Shown: in pieces, positions 10,280 through 20,202 of the stretch
How the letters are laid out: the number at the start of each line of letters is the position of its first letter
How positions within the stretch are numbered: the first letter of the stretch is position 1
Origin: Triticum aestivum
Lineage: Eukaryota; Streptophyta; Magnoliopsida; Poales; Poaceae
DNA: 64,000 nt
Direction of reading: 5' to 3'
NCBI RefSeq assembly: GCF_018294505.1
Contig: NC_057794.1
Coordinates: forward strand, 192,185,201-192,249,200
Position numbers and translations under genes: made by a program
Notes under the pieces: generated by a model
What the model was told of the DNA's origin: nothing
Database searches by the model: none
What the model saw: the letters and a program-made list of their open reading frames with translations, nothing else

Positions 10280-10703
10280 GGTGATTGATGACAAACTGGT
10301 TGAAGTTTTCAACATGGATAAAAGTATGTGAAATTATAAAGGATTTAGGTATTGTCTTCGTAAGTAGCAGAAAGGCTCCCCCTGAAGATGTGCATATAAG
10401 TATTTTGCTTTTGAATGCAAATGCACATGGCACGTTGTACTTGCGGAGCTCCTCTTCTACTTATGAAGACAATTCATCATGCATGAAAGGATATAACGAA
10501 GATAATGACATGCATAATGAAAAATGGACGTCTGCGAAATGACTTCGTGTGGGATTATCATCGCACATGCGGAATTTATCATCGCATCACAGAATAGCAA
10601 ACAAGTAGCAGACGGCCATCAAGTTTAAGTGTAACAACTCAAAGAACCAAGTGTATCAAAAGTGAGAGTTGTAAGCACTTGGCAAATGTAGCAAAAAGTA
10701 TAG
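10280..10703 (-). other. CopA 3' untranslated region, left of NA1
   Basis: No gene is seen. It is the stretch between the 3' LTR and the NA1 insertion and contains a second purine tract (TCAGGGGGAGCC on the minus strand, 10374-10385). Confidence 0.5.
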
Positions 10704-12374
10704 TGATGTCTACTACACAACCTTCTTCTTGTAGACGTTGTTGGGCCTCCAAGTGCAGAGGTTTGTAGGGCAGTAGCAAATTTCCCTCAAGTGGATGACC
10801 TAAGGTTTATCAATCCTTAGGAGGCATAGGATGAAGATGGTCTCTCTCAAGCAACCCTGCAACCAAATAACAAAGAGTCTCTTGTGTACCCAACACACCC
10901 AATACAATGGTAACTTGGATAGGTGCACTAGTTTGGCGAAGAGATGGTGATACAAGTGGTATATGGATAGTGGATAAAGGTATTTGTAATCTGAAAATAT
11001 AAAAACAGCAAGGTAACTAATGATAAAAGTGAGCATAAACGGTATTGCAATGCGTTGAAACAAGGCCTAGGTTTCATACTTTCACTAGTGCAAGTTACCT
11101 CAACAATAATAACATAATTGGATCACATAACTATCCCTCAACATGCAACAAAGAGTCACTCCAAAGTCACTAATAGCGGAGAACAAACGAAGAGATTATG
11201 GTAGGGTACAAAACCACCTAAAAGTTATTCTTTCCAATCAATCCGTTGGGCTATTCCTATAAGTGTCACAAACAGCCCTAGAGTTCGTACTAGAATAACA
11301 CCTTAAGACACAAATCAACCAAAACCCTAATGTCACCTAGATACTACAATGTCACCTCACGTATCTGTGGGTATGATTATACGATATGCATCACACAATC
11401 TCAGATTCATCTATTCAACCAACACATAGAACCTCAAAGAGTGCCCCAAAGTTCCTACCGGAGAATCATGATGAAAACGTGTGCCAACCCCTATGCATAG
11501 GTTCATGGGCGGAACCCGCAAGTTGATCACCAAAACATACATCAAGTGAATCACGTGATATCCCATTGTCACCACAGATACGAACGGCAAGACATACATC
11601 AAGTGTTCTCAAATCTTTAAAGACTCAATCCGATAAGATAACTTCAAAGGGGAAACTCAATTCATTACAAGAGAGTAGAGGGGGAGAAAACATCATAAGA
11701 TACAACTATAATAGCAAAGATTGCGATACATCAAGATCGTATCACCTCAAGAACACGAGAGAGAGAGAGAGAGATAAAACACATAGCTACTGGTACATAC
11801 CCTCAGCCCCTAGGGAGAACTACTCCCTCCTCGTCATGGAGAGCACCGCGATGATGAAGATGGCCACCGAAGAAAGATTGCCCCCTCTGGTAGGGTGCTG
11901 AAATGGGTCTAGATTGGCTTTCGGTCGCTACGGAGGCTTCTGGCGGCAGAACTCCCGATCTTTTGTGCTCCCGGATGTTTTTAGGGTATATGGAGATATA
12001 TAGGCGGAAGATGTACATCAGCGGGGCCACGAGGGGCCCACGAGGGTGGAGGGCGCGCCCTAGGTGGGTGGGCGCCCCCCCCTACCTCATGGCCTCCTCG
12101 AAGCATCCCTAACATGGACTCCAAGTCTTTTGGGATTCTTCTGATCCAAAAATAAGTTCCGTGAAGTTTTAGGTCAATTGGACTCCGTTTGATTTTCCTT
12201 TTCTTCGAAACCCTAAAATAGGCAAAAAAAACAGAAACTGGCACTGGGCTCTGGGTTAATAGGTTAGTCCCAAAAATCATTTAAAATAGCATATAAATGC
12301 ATATAAAACATCCAAGGTTGATAATATAATAGCATGGAACAATCAAAAATTATAGATACGTTGGAGACGTATCA
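10704..12374 (-). repeat. NA1 3' LTR (1671 bp)
   Basis: Plus-strand ends TGATGTCTACTACA and GGAGACGTATCA. A TATA-like stretch lies at 11995-12002 on the minus strand. A short (GA)n run lies at about 11757-11773. It aligns with 17085-18728 with scattered changes. Confidence 0.9.
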
Positions 12375-12388
12375 GCATCCCCAAGCTT
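12375..12388 (-). promoter_or_regulatory. NA1 polypurine tract
   Basis: Minus strand AAGCTTGGGGATGC directly before the 3' LTR. The same 14 bases recur at 14512, 14568, 15833 and 15905, all in the element. Confidence 0.7.
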
Positions 12389-15300
12389 AATTCCTGCTCG
12401 TCCTCGAGTAGGTAAATGATAAAAACAGAATTTTTGATGTGGAATACTACCTAACATATTTATCCATGTAGTTCTCTTTATTGTGGCAAGAATGTTCAGA
12501 TCCATAAGATTCAAGACAAAATTTTAATATTGACATAAAAATAATAATACTTCAAGCATACTAACTAAGCAATTATGTCTTCTCAAAATAACATGGCCAA
12601 AGAAAGCTATCCCTAGAAAATCATATAGTCTGGCCATGCTCCTTCTTCACCACATAAAATATTTAAATCATGCACAACCCCGATGACAAGCCAAGCAATT
12701 GTTTCATACTTTTGATGTTCTCAAACTTTTTCAATTTTCACACAATACATGAGCATGAGCCATGGACATAGCACTATAGGCGGAATAGAATGGTGGTTGT
12801 GGAGAAGACAAAAAGGAGAAGATAGTCTCACATCAATTGGGCGTATCAACGGGCTATGGAGATGCCCATTAACAGATATCAATGTGAGTGAGTAGGGATT
12901 GCCATGCAACGGATGCACTAGAGCTATAAGTGTATGAAAGCTCAACAAAAGAAACTAGTGGGTGTGCATCCAACTCGCTTGCTCACGAAGACCTAGGGCA
13001 TTTTGAGGAAGCCCATCATTGGAATATACAAGCAAAGTTCTATAATGAAAGATTCCCACTAGTATATGAAAGTGACAACATAGGAGACTCTCTATCATGA
13101 AGATCATGGTGCTACTTTGAAGCACAAGTGTGGTAAAAGGATAGTAGCATTGCCCCTTCTCTCTTTTTCTCTCATTTTTTTATATTTTTATTTTTTTATT
13201 TGGGCCTTCTTTTTTTATGTCCTCTTTTCTCTTTTTTTTATTTGGGCTTCTTTGGCCTCTTTTATTTATTTATTTATTTATTTATTTTCGTCCGGAGTCT
13301 CATCCCGACTTGTGGGGGAATCATAGTCTCCATCATCCTTTCCTCACTGGGACAATGCTCTAATAATGATGATCATCACACTTTTATTTACTTACAACTC
13401 AATACTTAGAACAAGATATGACTCTATATGAATGCCTCCGACGGTGTACCAGGATGTGCAATGATGCATGAGTGACATGTATGAAAGAATTATGAACTGT
13501 GGCCTTGCCACAAATACAATGTCAACTACATGATCATGCATAGCACTATGACAATGATGAAGCGTGTCATAATAAATGAAACGGTGGAAAGTTGCATGGC
13601 AATATATCTTGGAATGGCTATGGAAATGCCATAATAGGTAGGTATGGTGGCTGTTTTGAGGAAGGTTTTATGGTTCCGGCGAAAGTTGCGCGGTACTAGA
13701 GAGGCTAGCAATGGTGGAAGGATGAGAGTGCGTATAATCCATGGACTCAACATTAGTCATAAAGAACTCACATACTTATTGCAAAAATCTATTAGTTACC
13801 GAAACAAAGTACTATGTGCATGCTCCTAGGGGGATAGATTGGTAGGAAAAGACCATCGCTCGTCCCCGACTGCCAGTCATAAGGAAGACAATCAATAAAT
13901 AAATCATGCTCCGACTTCGTCACATAACGGTTCACCATACATGCATGCTACGGGAATCACAAACTTCAACACAAGTATTTCTCAAATTCACAACTACTCA
14001 ACTAGCATGAATCTAATATCACCATCTTCATATCTCAAAACAATCATCAAGTATCAAACTTCTCTTACTATTCAATGCACTTTATATGATTTTTTTTATT
14101 ATATCCCTCTTGGATGCCCATCATATTAGGACTAGTTTCATAACCAAAGAAAACTACCATGCTGTTCTAAAGACTCTCAAAATGATATAAGTGAAGCATG
14201 AGAGTTCATTAATTTCTTCAAAATAAAACTACCACCATGCTCTAAAAAGATATAAGTGAAGCACTAGAGCAACAACAAACTACTCCAAAAGATATAAGTG
14301 AATATCAATGAGTAGTCGAATAATTATGCAACTATGTGAAGACTCTCTAACATTTAATAATTTCATATCTTGGTATTTTATTCAAACAGCAAGCAAAGCA
14401 AAAGAAAATGAAATGATGCTCCAAGCAAAACACATATCATGTGGCGAATAAAAATATAGCTCCAAGTAAAGTTACCGATGAACGAAGACGAACGAGGGGA
14501 TGCCTTCCGGGGCATCCCCAAGCTTAGGCTCTTGGTTGTCCTTGAATATTACCTTGGGGTGCCTTGCGCATCCCCAAGCTTAGGCTCTTGCCACTCCTTA
14601 TTCCATAATCCATCAAATCCTTACCCAAAACTTGAAAACTTCACAACACAAAACTTAACAGAAAACTCGTAAGCTCCATTAGCGAAAGAAAACAAAACAC
14701 CACTTCAAGGTACAGTAATGAACGAATTCCTGATTTATATTGGCGTTAAACCTACTGTATTTCAACTTCTCTATGGTTTATAAACTCTTTTACTAGCCAT
14801 AGGTTCATCAAAATGAGCAAACAACACACGAAAAACATAATCTGTCAAAAACAGAACAGTCTATAGAAATCTAGATCAAACGTATACTTATGGAACTCAT
14901 AAAATTCTCAAATAAATTTCTGGACCTGAGGAATTTATCTATTAATCATCTGAAAAAATAATTAACTAAATAGCACTCTCAAAATAAAAATGGCAGCAAT
15001 TCTCGTGAGCACTAAAGTTTCTGTTTTTTACATCATAATCATAAAGACTTCACCCAAGTCTTCCCAAAGGTTCTACTTGACACAAAAACTAATTAAACAC
15101 ATAAAACCACATCTAAACATAGGCTAGATAAATTATTTATTACTAAACATGAGCAAAAAGCGAGTAACAAATATTAAATTGGGTTGCCTCCCAACAAGCG
15201 CTATCGTTTAACGCCCTAGCTAGGCATGATGATTTCAACGATGCTCACATAAAAGATAAGAATTGTAACATAAAGAGCGCATCATGAAGAATATGAATAG

Positions 15301-15543
15301 AACATTTAATTCTAAACCACTTCCTATGCATAGGGATTTTGTGAGCAAACAACTTATGGGAACAATAATCCACTAGCATAGGAAGGCAAAACAAGCATAA
15401 CTTCAAAACTTTAAGCACATAGAGAGGAAACTTGATATTATTGCAATTCCTGCAAGCGTATATTCCTCACTCATAATAATTTTCAGTAGCATCATGAATG
15501 AATTCAACAATATAACCAGCACCTAAAGCATTCTTTTTATGAT
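12389..15543 (-). other. NA1 3' internal non-coding region
   Basis: AT-rich with no convincing reading frame. It has a (TTTA)n run near 13260-13287 and two purine-tract copies at 14512-14525 and 14568-14581. Parts (from about 13815 to 15235) match NA2 at 50690-52075. Confidence 0.6.
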
Positions 15544-16464
15544 CTACAAGCATAGAATTTTTATTACTCTCCACATAAGCAAAATTCTTCTCATTCGGAA
15601 TAGTGGGGGTGTCTTAAGAGACTTGAATACTATAAATTGTTTCCACATTAAAAGAGTAATGTTCATAAAAGGGTAACCATAATCATGACAAGTTTTATAA
15701 ATATAATCATCACTACTTTTTATAGCATATGTATCATCACAATAATCATCATAGGTAGGAGGCATGCTATCATCATTATAAATTTGCATATCAAAACTTG
15801 GGAGACTAAAAATATCATCTTCATTAAATGTAGCATCCCCAAGCTTGGTACAAACATTAATTACAGCAAATATATTCTCAAAAACATCATATTCATCAAA
15901 CATAGCATCCCCAAGCTTGGGCCTTTTCATATCATAAGCATAATCACTCTCATCATTAATAGTATGGATAGCACTAATAGTATAGCAATTATCATATTCT
16001 TCCAAGAATGTGCCAAAAATATTTTCAAGATCATAAGAAGTATCATTATCTTCCACAATTATATTTTCATGAGGCACAATAGTAATAGGAGCAGCATTAT
16101 TTGGGAGAGATATCTTTTTACCTCTCTTCCTTTTTCTTTTCTTCTTCTTCACCACATCATGTGTGGGTTCAATCATCTTTTTGGAGCTCCTTATTAATGA
16201 GATTGGTTGAATAGGAGGCTCCTTCTCGTTACCTGATTCATCATAAGAAATAATAGGAGGGTATTGGGAAGTCTCTTCCCTTTCATTAATATTATCTTCA
16301 TCTTCTATTTGTTTTCTTTTCTTTATGTAGTTGGCAATATAAGGATTTTCAATACAATTCACCGCACAATACATATAAATTTTCTCTAGATCAAAATCAA
16401 GAAAACTATCAAGATTAAACTTTGGAATACCCTCAGTTATACGTTTCATTTCCTCATACCCCAA
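15544..16464 (-). CDS. NA1 acidic protein with basic patch
   Basis: 306 residues in the same phase as the frame at 16528-16959, from which two stops separate it, so the two were probably one protein of about 470 residues. It is Asp/Glu/Tyr-rich with a strongly basic run (VVKKKKRKRKRGKK, about residues 103-116) like a nuclear localisation signal. The purine-tract sequence is translated twice as KLGDA. No enzyme motif is seen. I do not recognise the family; a structural gag-like role is a guess from the neighbouring zinc knuckle. Confidence 0.5.
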   Translation of the reverse strand: MGYEEMKRITEGIPKFNLDSFLDFDLEKIYMYCAVNCIENPYIANYIKKRKQIEDEDNINEREETSQYPPIISYDESGNEKEPPIQPISLIRSSKKMIEPTHDVVKKKKRKRKRGKKISLPNNAAPITIVPHENIIVEDNDTSYDLENIFGTFLEEYDNCYTISAIHTINDESDYAYDMKRPKLGDAMFDEYDVFENIFAVINVCTKLGDATFNEDDIFSLPSFDMQIYNDDSMPPTYDDYCDDTYAIKSSDDYIYKTCHDYGYPFMNITLLMWKQFIVFKSLKTPPLFRMRRILLMWRVIKILCL

Positions 16465-16527
16465 AATAAGACTAAGCTATTTATGATGCTCAAGGGTAAT
16501 CAAATTATCACAATTTTTGGATACGAT

Positions 16528-16959
16528 TCAGTCATGAAACAATTTGCATTGGAGATTTAAATGACCATGTTCATTGCAAAGTTCACAAGGGGTGCGAAAA
16601 ATATTGAATTTTTCAGCACAATCATCAAGACTTTCTTGCAACAATTTAGTTTCTAAATACTTATGCCTCTTCCAATATCTATCTTCCCTATTTGGTGTAT
16701 ACTTGCAAACCCAATGCACTCCACAAAAATTGACATGTTTATAGGAGACATTTTCATCATAACTAGTGCAATCATGATTAGTACTATGGATATTCAAGGA
16801 GTTCATACTAACAACATTGCAATCATGCTCATCATTCAAAGATTTAGTGCCAAACATTTTAATGCATTCTTCTTCTAACACTTTGGCATAATTTTCCTTT
16901 CCATCATACTCACGAAAGATATTAGAAAGATGAAGCGTATGAGAAAAACTCAATTCCAT
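16528..16959 (-). CDS. NA1 gag-like protein with zinc knuckle
   Basis: 143 residues starting MELSFSHTLHLSN about 100 bases inside the primer-binding site, the expected place for gag. The C-terminal part carries CELCNEHGHLNLQC, a CX2CX4HX4C knuckle as in nucleocapsid proteins. It probably binds element RNA. The frame ends at a TGA and the same phase reopens toward 16464. It is much shorter than an ordinary gypsy gag and lacks a clear capsid domain. Confidence 0.55.
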   Translation of the reverse strand: MELSFSHTLHLSNIFREYDGKENYAKVLEEECIKMFGTKSLNDEHDCNVVSMNSLNIHSTNHDCTSYDENVSYKHVNFCGVHWVCKYTPNREDRYWKRHKYLETKLLQESLDDCAEKFNIFRTPCELCNEHGHLNLQCKLFHD

Positions 16960-17056
16960 TTTTCTGTAGTTTTCTTTTATAAACTAAACTAGTGATAAAA
17001 CAACAAACTAAAAGACTCGATTGCAAGATCTAAAGATATACCTTCAAGCACTCACC

Positions 17057-17074
17057 TCCCTGGCAACGGCGCCA
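17057..17074 (-). promoter_or_regulatory. NA1 primer-binding site
   Basis: Minus strand TGGCGCCGTTGCCAGGGA lies ten bases inside the 5' LTR. It has the form of the tRNA-primed site seen in many Triticeae gypsy elements. Confidence 0.75.
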
Positions 17075-17084
17075 GAAAAGAGCT

Positions 17085-18728
17085 TGATGTCTACTAGACA
17101 ACCTTCTTCTTGTAGACGTTGTTGGGCCTCCAACTGCAGAGGTTGTAGGAAAGTAGCAAATTTCCCTTAAGTGGATGACCTAAGGTTTATCAATCCGTAG
17201 GAGGCGTTAGATGAAGATGGTCTCTCTCAAGCAACCCTGCAACCAAATAACAAATAGTCTCTTGTGTCCTCAACACACCCAATACAATGGTAACTTGTAT
17301 AGGTGCACTAGTTCGGCGAAGAGATGGTGATACAAGTGGTATATGGATAGTGGATAAAGGTATTTGTAATCTGAAGATATAAAAACAGCAAGGTAACTAA
17401 TGATAAAAGTGAGCGTAAATGGTATTGCAATGCGTTGAAACAAGGCCTAGGGTTCATACTTTCACTAGTGCAAGTTCCCTCAACAATAATAACATAATTG
17501 GATCACATAACTATCCGTCAACATGCAACAAAGAGTCACTCGAAAGTCACTAATAGTGGAGAACAAACGAAGAGATTATGATAGGGTACGAAACCACCTC
17601 AAAGTTATTCTTTCAAATCAATCCGTTGGGCTATTCCTATACAAACAGCCCTAGAGTTCGTACTAGAATAACACCTTAAGACACAAATCAACCAAAACCC
17701 TAATGTCACCTAGATACTCCAATGTCAACTCAAGTATCCGTGGGTATGATTATACGATATGCATCACACAATCTCAGATTCATCTATTCAAACAACACAT
17801 AGAACCTCAAAGAGTGCCCCAAAGTTCCTACCGGAAAATCACGACGAAAACGTGTGCCAACCCCTATGCATAGGTTCATGGGCGGAACCCGCAAGTTGAT
17901 CACCAAAACATACATCAAGTGAATCATGTGATATCCCATTGTCACCATAGATACGCACGACAAGACATACATTAAGTGTTCTCAAATCTTTAAAGACTCA
18001 ATCCGATAAGATAACTTCAAAGGGGAAACTCAATTCATTACAAGAGGGTAGAGGGGGAGAAAACATCATAAGATCCAACTATAATAGCAAAGCTCGCAAT
18101 ACATCAAGATCGTATCACCTCAAGAACACGAGAGAGAGAGAGAGAGAGATCAAACACATAGCTACTAGTACATACCCTCAGCCTCGAGGGAGAACTACTC
18201 CCTCCTCATCATGGAGAGCACCGGGATGATGAAGATGGCCACCGGAGAAAGATTGCCCCCTCCGGTAGGGTGCCGGAACGGGTCTAGATTTGCTTTCGGT
18301 GGCTACGGAGGCTTCTGGCGGCGGAACTCCCGATCTATTGTGCTCCCGGATGTTTTTAGGGTATATGGAGATATATAGGCGGAAGAAGTACGTCAGGGGG
18401 GCCACGAGGGGCCCATGAGGGTGGAGGGGCGCCCCCCTACCTCATGGCCTCCTTGAAGCTTCCCTTACATGGACTCCAAGTCTTCTGGGCTTCTTCTGAT
18501 CCAAAAATAAGTTCCGTGAAGTTTCAGGTCAATTGGACTCCGTTTGATTTTCCTTTTCTTCGAAACCCTAAAATAGGCAAAAAAACAGAAACTGGCACTG
18601 GGCTCTGGGTTAATAGGTTAGTCCCAAAAATCACATAAAATAGCATATAAATGCATATAAAACATCCAAGGTTGATAATATAATAGCATGGAACAATCAA
18701 AAATTATAGATACGTTGAAGACGTATCA
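17085..18728 (-). repeat. NA1 5' LTR (1644 bp)
   Basis: Pairs with 10704-12374. It differs by scattered substitutions and small gaps, including a shorter GC-rich segment near 18430. A (GA)n run lies at about 18129-18148. Confidence 0.9.
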
Positions 18729-18776
18729 TATAGCAACCACCCATATGGACCCGCTTGAAGACTATCGACTCATATG

Positions 18777-18790
18777 CTTCTCCCCCTTTT
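18777..18790 (-). promoter_or_regulatory. Additional CopA polypurine tract
   Basis: Minus strand AAAAGGGGGAGAAG, 39 bases downstream of the accessory gene stop. It is very like the tract beside the LTR and fits the multiple tracts reported in Sireviruses. Confidence 0.5.
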
Positions 18791-18828
18791 GTCAGTAATG
18801 ACCAAAAAGGTTTAAAGACATAGAGCTT

Positions 18829-20202
18829 CTACTCGTTCCCATGAGGAGTAGGCGAAGCAGCAGGGTCGTCGTTGAGGTTTGGTAGTGCAGAAGAACTTTG
18901 TGCAGTGTCGACACACGCTGAAGTTGGAGGTGGTGAAGTAGCATCATATCGATCATCTATGACTGTGGCATTCACCGTTGCAGCTGAGGAGGAATAGTCA
19001 GAGTCTTCGAGTGAGGGAGTCCGACGCAAGTGAGCATTCCTTGGAGGAGTTGAGTCAAACTTGAATCTCTTTGTGAAGCCATCGTCTTGAAGATCAGCTT
19101 CAGCACTACGCAATGTCAAACTCTTCCATGACCTCCGACATGTTTCAAGTGTAACAAAGGCATTCTTGGTGGCAAGAATGCGAATGCGATTTACTTCCAC
19201 CAAGAGGCTTTGCATCTGACGCTTAAGCCAGTCATGATGCTTGTCCTGTTTTTGATGTAGAGCGACGAGAAGCTCTCGGTCATTGAGAACACGAGATCGC
19301 TTCCGAGGCCTTTGAGCAATGGTGCTTTCAGTGGCTTCAGTTTGGGTGCGAGGGGCACGTGTATTGCCAGCCAAGGGATAAACACGAGAAACGACCTGAA
19401 CTCCTTCAATGGGCTGGGTGAAGCTTTGATGATCGACATTGTGAAGATAAATTGGCTCCTTTGCAGGCTCTGGGTAAATGACTTCGACAAACAGATCAAC
19501 CTCTGGCAAGAATATAAGATGATTGCGTGCAGACGGCTGATAGTTGATAGCAGAGTGAAGCTTGATGAGGCACATTACCCATGGAGCATAGAACTTCAGA
19601 CCAAAGATATCGGAGCCAGATGCAGCCAATTGTGTGATGAAGAAGTCTTGAGCATTGAAGCTGATGCCATTGAAGATATAGAAAACCAATGTCTTCATTG
19701 CTCCTTCAAGCTTCGCTGCAAGAGAATGTCCTTTGACCGGCCAGAGAGTTCGCGTGATAATATGATAAATAGTGCAGGGTAGATACTCTAGGTCTTCAAC
19801 AAAGAACTCCTTAGGATAGTCAGCGTCTTGTGGCACTGGCTTCATCATGCTCAGCATTTGGCTCATGTTTGGCTCTGGCTTCTGGAAGATGCTCTCCAAA
19901 GCATTTTGGTGCAGCTGACAACCTGATTCATAATGTTCGCCAGGAGTGGGCAGGGCAGTAAGCTCAATGATGTCTTGGGCTTTAGCTTCATGGTGTACAT
20001 CGGCTGTCATCCACTCAAGGATCCAAGTCTTCGGATCCCTGTTGTAGCCGCGAATATGGAGGGTAGCATAAAGTTGTAGCAGAAGCTCTTCATTCCAATG
20101 TTCTTTGGCAGTCACAAACTGTAGGAGGCCAGCATCTGTGAAGCAGTCAAGGGCTTCTTCTAGGCAGGGCAGACCAGCCATGGCTTCATAGTCTAGACGC
20201 AT
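18829..20202 (-). CDS. Longest intact part of the CopA accessory gene (C-terminal 457 residues)
   Basis: Open for 457 residues from MRLDYEAMAGLPCLEEALD. The reading continues upstream in the same phase to the frameshift near 20440, so this is the tail of the larger gene and not a separate start. The first 220 residues look folded and hydrophobic (LLQLYATLHIRGYNRDPKTWILEW). The last 120 are Ser/Pro/Asp-rich and end at a stop 39 bases before a purine tract. Function is unknown. Confidence 0.65.
   Translation of the reverse strand: MRLDYEAMAGLPCLEEALDCFTDAGLLQFVTAKEHWNEELLLQLYATLHIRGYNRDPKTWILEWMTADVHHEAKAQDIIELTALPTPGEHYESGCQLHQNALESIFQKPEPNMSQMLSMMKPVPQDADYPKEFFVEDLEYLPCTIYHIITRTLWPVKGHSLAAKLEGAMKTLVFYIFNGISFNAQDFFITQLAASGSDIFGLKFYAPWVMCLIKLHSAINYQPSARNHLIFLPEVDLFVEVIYPEPAKEPIYLHNVDHQSFTQPIEGVQVVSRVYPLAGNTRAPRTQTEATESTIAQRPRKRSRVLNDRELLVALHQKQDKHHDWLKRQMQSLLVEVNRIRILATKNAFVTLETCRRSWKSLTLRSAEADLQDDGFTKRFKFDSTPPRNAHLRRTPSLEDSDYSSSAATVNATVIDDRYDATSPPPTSACVDTAQSSSALPNLNDDPAASPTPHGNE

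Larger units (their letters stand above)
10704..18728 (-). mobile_element. NA1: non-autonomous LTR retrotransposon
   Basis: LTRs of 1671 and 1644 bp with a perfect target duplication tatag (10699-10703 and 18729-18733). The primer-binding site next to the right LTR and the purine tract next to the left LTR set the orientation to minus. No protease, RT or integrase is present. The only long frames are a zinc-knuckle protein and an acidic protein. It must borrow enzymes from a related autonomous element. LTR termini (TGATACGTCTCCAACG) are of a type common in Triticeae gypsy elements. Confidence 0.85.

Noticed and set aside
12389..15918. CRISPR-like spaced repeats
   Set aside because: The repeated 14-base unit is the polypurine tract and spacing is irregular, in a plant retroelement.
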